Source: Convivina intestini
Lineage (GTDB): Bacteria; Bacillota; Bacilli; Lactobacillales; Lactobacillaceae
NCBI RefSeq assembly: GCF_003096575.1
Contig: NZ_QEKT01000006.1
Location: forward strand, 26,918 to 90,917
Direction: 5' to 3'
DNA: 64,000 nt
Each line of letters starts with the position of its first letter. Position 1 is the stretch's first letter. Both the position numbers and the translations under genes were made by a program. The notes beneath the pieces were generated by a model. The model had not been told where the DNA came from. It ran no database searches and saw only the letters and a list, made by a program, of their open reading frames with translations. Below are positions 7,313 to 15,544 of the stretch, piece by piece.

Positions 7313-8163
7313 TGGCCCGTAAAAAAAATATCAAATCAAACTATCGCCGCTGGGTGGCCCTAGGTCTGTTATTAGTTTTATTAGCGCTAGCTTTTTTTTG
7401 GAAACAGCCTAGTTCTCATAAAGCCCCCACTGGAAATTTCAGCAGCGCCCAAATCCGTTCCAACCAAGATTTATTAGCCCTAAAATGGGACGGCACCCTA
7501 GATGGGGATGTCGTCCACATCAATGACAATCAGGCCACTTTTTCACAAAGCGAACTAACCGAACAATTCCCTAGTGAAAATAATCGTCTACGACCAACTG
7601 ACGGCTTAGCCTTATCCCCTCTAGATAGTTTGGGGCGGTCTCAACAGGCTAACTTTGTCGTTAACCAAGCGGCCCTTCAAAAAGTTACTAAACGGCCAGC
7701 GCGGATTCCCAGCGATGTCCGACCTTCTGGCTGGTATATAAATGATCATTATAACGGTCAAAAATGGGTCGGTGGTACCCACGTTAATCCGCAGGCCGAA
7801 TTAGGTGGCAGTAAACAGGCCCTTTGGAATAAATCCCATATCGTCGGTTACCAATTCTTTGGCATGCCGACCATGGTTACTGAAAATATGACCACTGGTA
7901 CCCGAGTTGAAAATGCCTACCCAGGTCAATTAGTACCAGAAGATGACATCCGGAATGCTTTGAAACAACATCCCAATATTTCCATCCGTGGTCAGGTCAC
8001 TCCCCTCTATCAGGGAACCGATCGGCTCGCCCGAGGCGTTCATTATATGGCTAAATCAGTCGAAGATAATGGCCAAAGTCTCAATCTTAATTACTGGATT
8101 TTTAACGTTCAACCCGGCGTGACCATCAATTATCAAACAGGTGAAGCTCAACTTCAATCTTAA
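7312..8163 (+). CDS. Membrane-anchored DNA/RNA non-specific endonuclease family protein
   Basis: 283 residues: basic N-terminus, one membrane segment (about 14-29), then an extracellular domain of the non-specific endonuclease type (EndA/NucA-like). The region RPSGWYINDHYNGQKW...LWNKSHIVGYQFFG matches the metal-dependent His active-site region; the usual DRGH is NKSH here, keeping the histidine. GTRVENAYPGQLVPE corresponds to the conserved asparagine segment. Its start overlaps the tcyC stop by one base and the next terminator is after it, so it belongs to the cystine operon. A role in degrading external DNA is the family expectation; the link to cystine is unexplained. No cysteine, so no disulfides. 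Confidence 0.75.
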   Translation: MARKKNIKSNYRRWVALGLLLVLLALAFFWKQPSSHKAPTGNFSSAQIRSNQDLLALKWDGTLDGDVVHINDNQATFSQSELTEQFPSENNRLRPTDGLALSPLDSLGRSQQANFVVNQAALQKVTKRPARIPSDVRPSGWYINDHYNGQKWVGGTHVNPQAELGGSKQALWNKSHIVGYQFFGMPTMVTENMTTGTRVENAYPGQLVPEDDIRNALKQHPNISIRGQVTPLYQGTDRLARGVHYMAKSVEDNGQSLNLNYWIFNVQPGVTINYQTGEAQLQS

Positions 8164-8191
8164 AAACAGCATCCTTAGGGATGCTGTTTTT
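8162..8191. terminator. Terminator of the cystine operon (bidirectional)
   Basis: AAAACAGCATCC-TTA-GGGATGCTGTTTT hairpin flanked by A and T runs; also serves the converging ferredoxin-NADP reductase gene. Confidence 0.85.
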
Positions 8192-9185
8192 ATTCAATAA
8201 TTAGACTACTAGAGTGTCCTGGCCCACCCCGGTCAGGATCAAAACAGCGAATCGCCGCATTAACGGCTTCTGGCGCCTGGCCAAAGCCGATGGCAATCAA
8301 ATCTGCCTGGCCTGGATAGGAATTAACATCCCCAATGGCAAATAATCCTGGTTGGGAAGTAACAAAATTTTCTTTCACCAAGACCCCGTAAAGATCTCGG
8401 TCTGGGGCTATGGCCCACTCCCGTACCACTTGATCTTGTGAAATAAAGCCATATTGAACAATCAACTGGTCAACTACCAACTTTTCATTTTTTTCGAACT
8501 CTTTAACATGAGTCAAATTAACCTGTAATTGTCCATTAGCAAGCCGCTTTAGCCCAGTTACTTTTTTGGGCGTTAAAACTTCAACTGGACTATGTTCTAG
8601 CTGCTTGACACTTTGTTCCAAAGCCCGGAATCGATCTCGGCGATGAATTAGATATGTTTTTTTTGCATAAGGTTCAATAGCTAAGGCAAGCTCAACTGCT
8701 GAATCACCCCCACCCACAATGGCAACAACTTGTTGCGCTAATGTTTCTGGTTGGGACAAAAAATAAGATAAACCAGCCCCTTCGAACTTCGATGCCTCCT
8801 CAATTTGAAGCCGTCGTGGTTCAAAAGAACCCTTACCGGTCGCCATTATGACCGTTTTAGCTAGTAAGGTCTTCTCTTTATCAGTGGTTAATGTAAATAA
8901 AGCATCCGTCTGCCTAACATCAATAATTGTCGTATCAGTAAAAATATCAACTTTAAACAGTCCCATTTGTTTTTTTAAATTAGTAACCAAATCCCGACCG
9001 GTGACCCCTAACAATCCCGGTACATCATATATTTTTTTATCAGGATATAGGGCTAACGGCTGCCCGCCTAATTCAGGAAGGGCTTCAATTAGGGCAACTT
9101 TTACATCTCGTAAACTAGCATAAAAAGCAGCAAACATTCCCACCGGGCCACCACCAATGATGACAATATCATAGACTTCCGTCAT
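8190..9185 (-). CDS. Ferredoxin (flavodoxin)--NADP+ reductase, TrxR-like type
   Basis: 331-residue FAD/NADPH flavoprotein with the thioredoxin reductase fold: IIGGGPVGMFAAFYASLRD at the N-terminus (FAD), VAIVGGGDSAVELALAI and HRRDRFRA (NADPH), and GLFAIGDVNSYPGQ near the C-terminus. It lacks the CxxC pair of thioredoxin reductases, which fits the YumC-type ferredoxin-NADP reductases of Firmicutes. The ATG at 9185 is chosen over longer in-frame options because MTEVYDIVIIGGGP matches the family start and an AGAAGGAT site precedes it. The C-terminus converges on the cystine operon terminator. Confidence 0.92.
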   Translation of the reverse strand: MTEVYDIVIIGGGPVGMFAAFYASLRDVKVALIEALPELGGQPLALYPDKKIYDVPGLLGVTGRDLVTNLKKQMGLFKVDIFTDTTIIDVRQTDALFTLTTDKEKTLLAKTVIMATGKGSFEPRRLQIEEASKFEGAGLSYFLSQPETLAQQVVAIVGGGDSAVELALAIEPYAKKTYLIHRRDRFRALEQSVKQLEHSPVEVLTPKKVTGLKRLANGQLQVNLTHVKEFEKNEKLVVDQLIVQYGFISQDQVVREWAIAPDRDLYGVLVKENFVTSQPGLFAIGDVNSYPGQADLIAIGFGQAPEAVNAAIRCFDPDRGGPGHSSSLIIE

Positions 9186-9239
9186 AAGATCCTTCTTCCT
9201 AAAATTAAATGAACTCACGTTATTTTTTAGCAATGCACT

Positions 9240-9248
9240 TGTTATAAT
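9240..9248 (+). promoter_or_regulatory. Extended -10 promoter of the nucleoside hydrolase gene
   Basis: TGT-TATAAT (TGn extended -10) 29 bases upstream of the ATG at 9278; no strong -35. Confidence 0.55.
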
Positions 9249-9277
9249 GAAAGTAACGAAAAAATGGAGAAATAGCA

Positions 9278-10234
9278 ATGGCAGAGAAAAAAATGATTCT
9301 TGATTTGGACACTGGTATTGACGATGCTTTGGCTTTAGCCTATGCCATCGGCAATCCTGATGTTGATTTAATTGGGGTAATTGCCAGTTATGGTAATACA
9401 ACCAACCAAATAGCGGCACAAAACACCTTAAACTTATTGCACCTATTAGGTGCCGATGATGTACCAGTTTTCATCGGCGAGGGACATTCAAGTACGACCA
9501 ACCATTTTGATGTCATGCCCATTTCACAACAAATTCACGGAAAAAATGGTATCGGCGATGTCGAGTTAACCACTGCTAATCATCAAGTTAGCAATCAAAG
9601 TGGCGTTGACTTCTTAATTGAAGTTGCCCATAAGTATCAAGACCAGCTAATCATGCTGCCAACCGGACCACTTACTAACCTAGCCAAAGCACTCGAAATT
9701 GATCCAGCAGTTGGCCAATTAATTGGTCAAACAACCTTAATGGGTGGTGCCTTGAGTGTTCCTGGTAATGTAACGCCATTTTCAGAAGCTAATATTCATC
9801 AAGACCCTGAAGCAGCCGATGTTGTTTTCCGCCATCAAGAAAACCTAACCATGGTTGGTTTAGATGTTACCTTACGAACACTACTCACTAAAGCCCACAC
9901 CGCTGAGTGGCGTGAATTAGGTACAGTAGCAGGACAAAAATATGCTGATATCGTTGATTACTACATCGATGCTTACCATGATCTTGGTATCAACGAAAAT
10001 GGCGCAGCCTTGCATGATCCTCTTGCCGTGGCCGTCAGCATTGACCCCTCTTACATGACGACCCTACCATTAAACATGAAAGTCACTTACGACAACCAAA
10101 CTGGTGATTACGGTCGTACCATTGGTGACACTGCCCGTTTGTTAGATCCAACAACTGCTCAAGCAGCTGTCTTGGTTGATCAAAAGCGTTTCGTACCTGA
10201 TTTCCAAAAACAAATGCTAGCTGTCCTAAAGTAA
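9278..10234 (+). CDS. Inosine-uridine-type nucleoside hydrolase
   Basis: 318-residue member of the IUNH family, which hydrolyses the N-glycosidic bond of ribonucleosides to base plus ribose. The calcium-binding aspartate cluster is LDLDTGIDDALAL near the N-terminus; LPTGPLTNLAKAL, MGGALSVPGN and the C-terminal HDPLAVAVSI complete the active site. The start ATG follows a GGAG site. Monocistronic, with a strong terminator. Base preference cannot be read from sequence. Confidence 0.92.
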   Translation: MAEKKMILDLDTGIDDALALAYAIGNPDVDLIGVIASYGNTTNQIAAQNTLNLLHLLGADDVPVFIGEGHSSTTNHFDVMPISQQIHGKNGIGDVELTTANHQVSNQSGVDFLIEVAHKYQDQLIMLPTGPLTNLAKALEIDPAVGQLIGQTTLMGGALSVPGNVTPFSEANIHQDPEAADVVFRHQENLTMVGLDVTLRTLLTKAHTAEWRELGTVAGQKYADIVDYYIDAYHDLGINENGAALHDPLAVAVSIDPSYMTTLPLNMKVTYDNQTGDYGRTIGDTARLLDPTTAQAAVLVDQKRFVPDFQKQMLAVLK

Positions 10235-10239
10235 ACTAA

Positions 10240-10273
10240 AACCTCTGCCATACATGTGGCAGAGGTCTTTTTT
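10240..10273 (+). terminator. Terminator of the nucleoside hydrolase gene
   Basis: CCTCTGCCA-TACATG-TGGCAGAGG hairpin followed by TCTTTTTT. Confidence 0.9.
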
Positions 10274-10288
10274 ATGCAAAATTTTTAA

Positions 10289-10939
10289 TTACTTAGTGGA
10301 TAAAGCGCCAACATCAGCTAACTTATCCTCAATCATTTGTAAGACAACTTGCCGATCAGCTTCGTTTTCAACAAAATTATAACGATCACCATCAATTTGA
10401 ATTTTAGGCGAGCGGTTATAGTTAGCAAACCACTGGTCGTACCTTTGATTAAGGTCTTGATAATACTGATAAAGATCAGGGTCTTGCTGAACTTGTTCAA
10501 AAGGTCGTCCGCGCTTTTTAATCCGTGCTAACATGGTATCCAAACTTACCCGAACATGTACCAATAAATCGGGTTTCTGAACTAAATTATCACTATTTGA
10601 ATCATCCAGCATGTTATCAACCAAATCTTGGTAAATATCAACTTCAGTTTGAGTGGCGCGTCCTAAGTCCGCATTTAATTGGAATAAAAGTGCATCCTCA
10701 AAAATTGAACGGTCAGACACATTTAGCCGGCCCTCTTGAGCTTTTACAATTTGAGCTAATCTCGTATTTAAAAAATAGATTTGCAAAAGAAATCCATATT
10801 TTTGTGGTTCCTGATAAAACAACGGCAAGATTGGATTATCATCCACACTTTCATAAAAGGCTTGACTACCCAAGCGTTGCGCCAACAATTCAGTTAAACT
10901 AGTTTTCCCAGCACCAATTGTCCCTGATAAAACAATCAT
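10289..10939 (-). CDS. Deoxynucleoside kinase
   Basis: 216-residue deoxynucleoside kinase (deoxyadenosine/deoxyguanosine/deoxycytidine kinase group) that phosphorylates salvaged deoxynucleosides. P-loop GTIGAGKTS, the ERS-like SDRSIFED motif, and a lid region with KKRGRPFE. Lactobacilli often carry such enzymes for deoxynucleoside salvage. Monocistronic; the neighbouring nucleoside hydrolase is another nucleoside salvage enzyme. Which deoxynucleoside is preferred is unknown. Confidence 0.88.
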   Translation of the reverse strand: MIVLSGTIGAGKTSLTELLAQRLGSQAFYESVDDNPILPLFYQEPQKYGFLLQIYFLNTRLAQIVKAQEGRLNVSDRSIFEDALLFQLNADLGRATQTEVDIYQDLVDNMLDDSNSDNLVQKPDLLVHVRVSLDTMLARIKKRGRPFEQVQQDPDLYQYYQDLNQRYDQWFANYNRSPKIQIDGDRYNFVENEADRQVVLQMIEDKLADVGALSTK

Positions 10940-10992
10940 TTAGCTACCCCCTGTATCATTCCATCTTAGTATATCAAACATAACTAATATTT

Positions 10993-11760
10993 TTATGCTT
11001 GACCGGCGTCTTTTAAATAAGTTAAATATTGTTCCAAGGTTAAATGGTGTTTAGTCATATACTGCGCATTGGTATACCCAACATAGCGAAAATGCCAAGA
11101 TTCATAGTCAATACCGGTTTGTGCTTGGGATTTTTTATCGGGTAAAAATCGTAAAACAAAGCCATATTCAGGGGCATGCTTAATCAACCACTGCTGTGAA
11201 GGAAATTGATCCATATTAGCTTCTAAATTAGGACATTTTGCTAAGGCATCATTTCCTGCCAAATCAACAGCCAAACCGGTTTGATGCTCCGATGAGCCTG
11301 GGGTTTGCACGACTGCTTCAGTCGCTGCTTTAGCATCTTGCGGAGCAAGACCATTCCGCTCGTTTTGAGCGGTTACGTTAGCAAAAACATTCCGCTGATC
11401 GGCAATCGAACGATACCCGGATACCAAGGTAGTCGGATATCCAGCTGCTAAAGCCGCTTTCCGAAAATCTGCCAAAGGCTTAACAATCCGCGTATCGACC
11501 TGCTTATCATCAACAGTGGCCTTGGTAAAGTTTAGCTCTTGATTTTGAGGATGTTGCTTATTGACTAAAACTAGTTGCCAATCACTAGCCCGACTATTTT
11601 TAGGTAAACCATCAGTCTTGATTGACTGAGAATTCGTCGCTTTTCCCTTTGCCAAATGAGGCTGGCTGGATAACCAATAACTGGTTCCCACCAACAGAAC
11701 TAATAGACAGCCTAAACTAATCCATAGCCATCGTAAATTATTTTTAGGTTTTTTAAGCAT
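10993..11760 (-). CDS. VanY-type D-alanyl-D-alanine carboxypeptidase, membrane-anchored
   Basis: 255 residues. One N-terminal membrane segment (about 8-28), then a zinc peptidase domain of the VanY/DacB M15 family: SGYRSIADQRNVF, SSEHQTGLAVDLA (the SxHxxGxAxD zinc and catalytic motif) and ESWHFRYVG (third zinc ligand region). It trims the terminal D-Ala of peptidoglycan stem peptides on the outer face. Not resistance-linked here: no vanS/vanR-like neighbours. A strong GGGGAGGAG site precedes the ATG. Downstream of tRNA-Lys and its terminator, on the same strand. Confidence 0.88.
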   Translation of the reverse strand: MLKKPKNNLRWLWISLGCLLVLLVGTSYWLSSQPHLAKGKATNSQSIKTDGLPKNSRASDWQLVLVNKQHPQNQELNFTKATVDDKQVDTRIVKPLADFRKAALAAGYPTTLVSGYRSIADQRNVFANVTAQNERNGLAPQDAKAATEAVVQTPGSSEHQTGLAVDLAGNDALAKCPNLEANMDQFPSQQWLIKHAPEYGFVLRFLPDKKSQAQTGIDYESWHFRYVGYTNAQYMTKHHLTLEQYLTYLKDAGQA

Positions 11761-11785
11761 GAATTACTCCTCCCCTTTGGAAAAT

Positions 11786-11813
11786 AAAAAAAGCGGACCA
11801 AAGTCCACTTTCA
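11786..11813 (-). terminator. Terminator after tRNA-Lys
   Basis: Reverse strand AGTGGAC-TTTG-GTCCGCT (one G-U pair) followed by seven T residues, between the tRNA and the VanY-type gene. Confidence 0.8.
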
Positions 11814-11816
11814 TTA

Positions 11817-11889
11817 TGGTCAGCCAGGGGCTCGAACCCTGGACCCACGGATTAAGAGTCCGTTGCTCTACCAACTGAGCTAGCTGACC
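11817..11889 (-). tRNA. tRNA-Lys (CTT anticodon)
   Basis: Complete cloverleaf on the reverse strand: acceptor GGTCAGC/GCTGACC, D-arm GCTC..GAGC, anticodon stem ACGGA/TCCGT with loop CTCTTAA (anticodon CTT), T-arm CAGGG-TTCGAGC-CCCTG. Discriminator base A; the 3' CCA is not encoded. An isolated tRNA gene with its own terminator. Confidence 0.95.
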
Positions 11890-11973
11890 GCTGTGCTATT
11901 TCACAACAGAATATATTTTACCATAGCAATCAGCTAGCTTCAAGAATTTAACACCAAAATACCTGTTTTTCTT

Positions 11974-13380
11974 TTATTTAGTTACCGAACGATTTTCCAA
12001 CTTCGTAATCAGGGTAATCACCAACGGCAAGACAACAAAGCCAAAGACGGCCATCCCAATTGCATACCAATTAATACCAATAACTTGACCATTTTCTACA
12101 ATGCCAAATTGCAATTTCCAGTTATAGTTAATCAATAGAAAGACTACCAGTAAAATTGATACAATCGGGGCGCATACATCCGTGATAAAGTTTTTAGGAG
12201 CTGGTAAGACTGCTACTTGGCTTTTATTAAAGTAAAAGAAAATAACCGCTAGCGGCACCATAATAAAACCTAAGAACCGTACAAGCGCACTGAGGGTGAT
12301 CAAGTTAGTCATATTGTAATTAAAGGCTAGTGGAATAAGTACGGCCAATAAAATTGAAGTCACAAAAGAACGCAATGGAAAATTATTTTTAGTTCGCCGA
12401 GTTAGCTTACTAGAAATCTGGCCTTGTTTGGCCATCGCTTCTAAAATTCGCGGCGCATGAAAACTAGACGCAACATTGATGCCAAACATAGAAACCAAAG
12501 CACCAATTAAAATTATATCCCGCAAAATAACGTTATTAAAAATAGCCGTTACTGCTACCACTTGATTGGTGGTCATAATTACTTCAGGATTGACTAGCAA
12601 GGTCACAGCGACTACCCCAATATAAATCGCCGCAATAATTAAAATGGCTAACGGAATCGCTCGTGGAAGATTCTTGGATGGATTTTGCATATCTTCTGAA
12701 CCCGATGCTACCGCTTCAAAACCAGTGAAAGCATAAAAAGCTGAAACCACCGCCATGGTAAAAGTAGCCGTCGTTAGTGTTGGTACAATCACTTTACCAT
12801 TTTGCGTAACCTGATCAACCTGAGATAAATTACCAGTCGCCCCGGTCGTCAATAGTAAAAGCAGGCCAGCTACAATAATCAAAAGTAGTACGGCCACCTT
12901 AACGATGGTCGACAAATTCATGACGTATTTAACAACCCTTTGCCCCAACGCATTAATTAGGCTAATAATTCCCATTAAAATCAGGATTCCTAAGATAACC
13001 CGGCCATTGTCGTTTGGATTCATGCCAAAGATGGCCAAAGTTGATTTAATCACCCCAACAGCCATCACTCCCCAAGCCGTCGTGGCCGAAAAATAACGCA
13101 AAATACCAATGTAAAAACCAACTTTATCACCAAAAGCAGCTTTAGCATAAGCGTAGGCTGCGCCCGATTGCGTGACATACTTAGCAGCCGCAGCAAAAGA
13201 AATGGCGATAATTGATGCTAGAATAGCTGCCAGCAAATAGGCTATTAAAGCCTGACTACCAACCTGGCGAACCACACTACCAGGAGTTAAAAAAATTCCA
13301 GAACCAATAATCGAATTAATGGCTAAAAAGACGATAGACCAAAAGCCCAGCTTATCCTTGAGATTTATTTGTTGCTTCAT
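11974..13380 (-). CDS. APC-superfamily amino acid transporter
   Basis: 468-residue permease with about 12 membrane segments and the APC signature near the N-terminus (NSIIGSGIFLTPG), followed by the conserved AFYAFTGFEAVASGSEDMQNPSKNLPRAI segment. It lies directly after the glutamine-amidotransferase gene (8-base gap) and so shares its T-box leader; the substrate is probably an amino acid or derivative linked to that riboswitch. Substrate specificity cannot be read from sequence. Confidence 0.88.
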   Translation of the reverse strand: MKQQINLKDKLGFWSIVFLAINSIIGSGIFLTPGSVVRQVGSQALIAYLLAAILASIIAISFAAAAKYVTQSGAAYAYAKAAFGDKVGFYIGILRYFSATTAWGVMAVGVIKSTLAIFGMNPNDNGRVILGILILMGIISLINALGQRVVKYVMNLSTIVKVAVLLLIIVAGLLLLLTTGATGNLSQVDQVTQNGKVIVPTLTTATFTMAVVSAFYAFTGFEAVASGSEDMQNPSKNLPRAIPLAILIIAAIYIGVVAVTLLVNPEVIMTTNQVVAVTAIFNNVILRDIILIGALVSMFGINVASSFHAPRILEAMAKQGQISSKLTRRTKNNFPLRSFVTSILLAVLIPLAFNYNMTNLITLSALVRFLGFIMVPLAVIFFYFNKSQVAVLPAPKNFITDVCAPIVSILLVVFLLINYNWKLQFGIVENGQVIGINWYAIGMAVFGFVVLPLVITLITKLENRSVTK

Positions 13381-13388
13381 ACCTACTC

Positions 13389-14117
13389 CTATTTCGCTTG
13401 TTCAATCACATACCGGAACAGATTATTCATGAAAGCCGTATCCGGATTACTGCACATCATCTCCGGATGCCACTGAACGCCAATCACAGTGCCCGAAGCA
13501 TTTTCAAACCCTTCACAAATACCATCGTTAGCATAGGCGCAAGGTTTTAATCCGGTACCAATTTCTTTAAGAATTTGATGGTGGAAAGTATTGACATCAA
13601 AAGTAGTTTTCCCCAGAATTGCGGCTAACTTACTATCTTTATCCACACGCATCCCATGGGTCGGTTGACTAGCAACAATATCTTGTACGTGCTCTTGGGT
13701 TTCTTGGTCACGATAAGATTGATCTTGGAAACAACTGCCCCCATGGGCAACGTTAATTAACTGAGCCCCACGACAAATACCCAATACAGGAATACCACGT
13801 TTTTCGGCTAATTTTAACAATAGCTCATCAAAATGGTCTCGTTTAGGCCAAATATCTCCCAAAGCTGGTTGTGGCTTTTCATTATATAAGGTTGGATCTA
13901 CATCATGACCACCAGACAAAATCAATCCCTGAACATGGGCTAACTGGGCTTCAATCACCTCGTCATTGTCACTAACCGGCATGATAAAGGGTACCCCACC
14001 ATTTTTAATAACAGCTTCAACATAATTTTCATTTACATAACTACGATTTGAGCCATAAAAAGCCTTATCGTGATCAATAATTACTGAACCAGAAATGCCG
14101 ATGATTGGTTTATCCAT
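13389..14117 (-). CDS. Class I glutamine amidotransferase-like hydrolase (peptidase C26)
   Basis: 242-residue member of the gamma-glutamyl-GABA hydrolase (PuuD-like) family. LILSGGHDVDP, the nucleophile elbow GICRGAQLINVAHGG, and the His-Glu pair in GVQWHPEM form an intact Cys-His-Glu triad. These enzymes cleave gamma-glutamyl amides to release glutamate. An AAGGAG site precedes the ATG. It is the first gene behind a T-box leader and is followed by an APC transporter, suggesting uptake and hydrolysis of a gamma-glutamyl compound or amino acid derivative under control of an uncharged tRNA. No putrescine pathway genes are nearby, so the PuuD substrate should not be assumed. Confidence 0.85.
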   Translation of the reverse strand: MDKPIIGISGSVIIDHDKAFYGSNRSYVNENYVEAVIKNGGVPFIMPVSDNDEVIEAQLAHVQGLILSGGHDVDPTLYNEKPQPALGDIWPKRDHFDELLLKLAEKRGIPVLGICRGAQLINVAHGGSCFQDQSYRDQETQEHVQDIVASQPTHGMRVDKDSKLAAILGKTTFDVNTFHHQILKEIGTGLKPCAYANDGICEGFENASGTVIGVQWHPEMMCSNPDTAFMNNLFRYVIEQAK

Positions 14118-14136
14118 TTAAATCTCCTTTTTTAAT

Positions 14137-14415
14137 ATACAAAACGCCTCATAGCTCTAAAGCTACGAGGCGTTAATAACGCGGTACCACTCGTTTTAAT
14201 AGTTTCCCAAACTACTCTACCGACAGAATCATCCTTAAATAAGAGAATTCTTAGCGCGATAACGGGCGTACCCAAAATTGACTTATCATCGGGACTCGTC
14301 AATTTAACTAACTCTGAGACCATTTTCAATAATATGACGACGCTAACTTACACCAATTGTTAGCTCTCTAAGGACGTCAGGGAAAATCTACTCATCTCTT
14401 CAACGTTTGGATTGA
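14137..14415 (-). promoter_or_regulatory. T-box riboswitch leader
   Basis: Reverse-strand leader of about 280 bases. It has a Stem I base (GTCAAT/ATTGAC), AGTAG, the AGAGAGC...GGTGTAAG distal elements, and the T-box itself, GAGTGGTACCGCG (14181-14194), before an intrinsic terminator. Uncharged tRNA binding would form the antiterminator and switch on the amidotransferase/APC operon. The specifier region reads GGTCTCAGAG; CTC (Leu, followed by the usual A) is my best guess, with overlapping GTC (Val) possible. Confidence 0.88.
14141..14175 (-). terminator. T-box leader terminator
   Basis: Reverse-strand AACGCCTC...GAGGCGTT hairpin with a T tract, immediately downstream of the T-box sequence; it also overlaps the T-box antiterminator region. 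Confidence 0.85.
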
Positions 14416-14421
14416 CATTTA

Positions 14422-14450
14422 TGGTAACGATAAAAATGATATTTGTCAAC
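14422..14450 (-). promoter_or_regulatory. Promoter of the T-box operon
   Basis: Reverse strand TTGACA (14445-14450), 17-base spacer, TACCAT (14422-14427). Confidence 0.7.
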
Positions 14451-14489
14451 TTGAGGTTCCATTTATTTTTAATAATCTTATATTAAAAG

Positions 14490-15365
14490 TTAATCTTTGT
14501 TTAGCAAGTCCTTACATAGATAGAAGCAACCTAAAATTCCAGCATTATCACCGTTTTCAACTGGAACAATGTATTCATCCAACGGTGGCACAGCCAAGTA
14601 ATCACTCATTTGTTCGGCAAAGCTTTGACGAATCAATGGGAATAGACTTTCTCGATGAGGAACCCCACCACCAAAAATAATTTTTTCTGGCCGTAAAATC
14701 ATGGTGTAATCCAAAGCTGCTTGGGCCAAGTAAAAGGCTTCGATTTCCCAAGCCAAATCGCCATCAGGAATATCCTTAGCACTCTTGTTCCAACGTTCTT
14801 CAATTGCTGGACCGGCAGCCAAACCTTCCAAACAGTTAGCACCGTGGAAAGGACAATGTCCTTGATAAGAATCTTGCGGGTGCTTTTGTAAGAAAATGTG
14901 GCCGGCTTCTGGGTGCCCTAGGCCACTAAGCAAATGACCGTTAGTCACGATTCCAGCACCAATACCAGTTCCAACAGTTAAATAAACCATATTTTGGACG
15001 TCACGGGCTGCTCCGGTCTTAAATTCGGCCCAGCCAGCACCGTTAACATCAGTCGTCCAAAAGTATGGAATATCACGCCAAGCCTTCATTCGACCCAAGA
15101 AATCATAACCCGACCAGCCCCGCTTTGGTGTGTCTAGAACACGACCATAAGTTTTTGATCCTTCAACAATGTCAATGGGCCCAAAGGCAGCAATCCCAAT
15201 AGCATCAATATTGTCATATTGATCAAAAAAAGCAATTACTTGATCTAAAGTTTTCTCACCGTCTAAAGTAGGAAAAGCTTCCCGCTTAATAATATTAAAA
15301 TCATGATCAGCAACTGCAACGACAAACTTAGTTCCACCTGCTTCAATTGCTCCTAGTAGTCCCAT
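14490..15365 (-). CDS. scrK: ROK-family fructokinase
   Basis: 291-residue sugar kinase of the ROK family. N-terminal ATP motif AIEAGGTKFVVAV, catalytic TTDVNGAGWAEF, GTGIGAG phosphate loop, and the ROK zinc site with H, C, H and C in GHIFLQKHPQDSYQGHCPFHGANCLEG. This matches bacterial fructokinases converting fructose to fructose 6-phosphate. The ATG at 15365 follows AAGGAGA; a TTG one codon earlier is less likely. The promoter carries a cre site, indicating carbon catabolite control. No sucrose operon is adjacent. Confidence 0.88.
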   Translation of the reverse strand: MGLLGAIEAGGTKFVVAVADHDFNIIKREAFPTLDGEKTLDQVIAFFDQYDNIDAIGIAAFGPIDIVEGSKTYGRVLDTPKRGWSGYDFLGRMKAWRDIPYFWTTDVNGAGWAEFKTGAARDVQNMVYLTVGTGIGAGIVTNGHLLSGLGHPEAGHIFLQKHPQDSYQGHCPFHGANCLEGLAAGPAIEERWNKSAKDIPDGDLAWEIEAFYLAQAALDYTMILRPEKIIFGGGVPHRESLFPLIRQSFAEQMSDYLAVPPLDEYIVPVENGDNAGILGCFYLCKDLLNKD

Positions 15366-15450
15366 CAACTGTCTCCTTTAAACTTTTTCATTTATACAAG
15401 CCAACTATACCACACCTGAAGTGCTATACGATTGGCCCTCTTATACAGTC

Positions 15451-15479
15451 ATTGTAACCGCTCTCAAAAAATAATGCAA
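15451..15479 (-). promoter_or_regulatory. scrK promoter overlapped by a CcpA (cre) site
   Basis: Reverse strand TTGCAT (15474-15479), 17-base spacer, TACAAT (15451-15456). On the plus strand, 15453-15466 reads TGTAACCGCTCTCA, which fits the cre consensus TGNAANCGNWNNCA at every fixed position and covers the -10 box and spacer. CcpA binding here would repress. Confidence 0.75.
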
Positions 15480-15544
15480 AACGGTTTCATAAAATTTAAT
15501 TTTCACTTTATTTTGACTTTATGAATATTTAACTTAAACCCCTT

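Noticed and set aside
10993..11760. Vancomycin resistance vanY
   Set aside because: The domain matches, but there are no vanH/A/X or vanRS neighbours; it is a housekeeping carboxypeptidase.
13389..14117. Putrescine-pathway gene puuD
   Set aside because: The family is right, but no other putrescine genes are near and the T-box points to amino acid control, so no symbol was given.
14132..14329. 65-residue ORF inside the T-box leader
   Set aside because: It coincides with conserved riboswitch structure and has no ribosome binding site.
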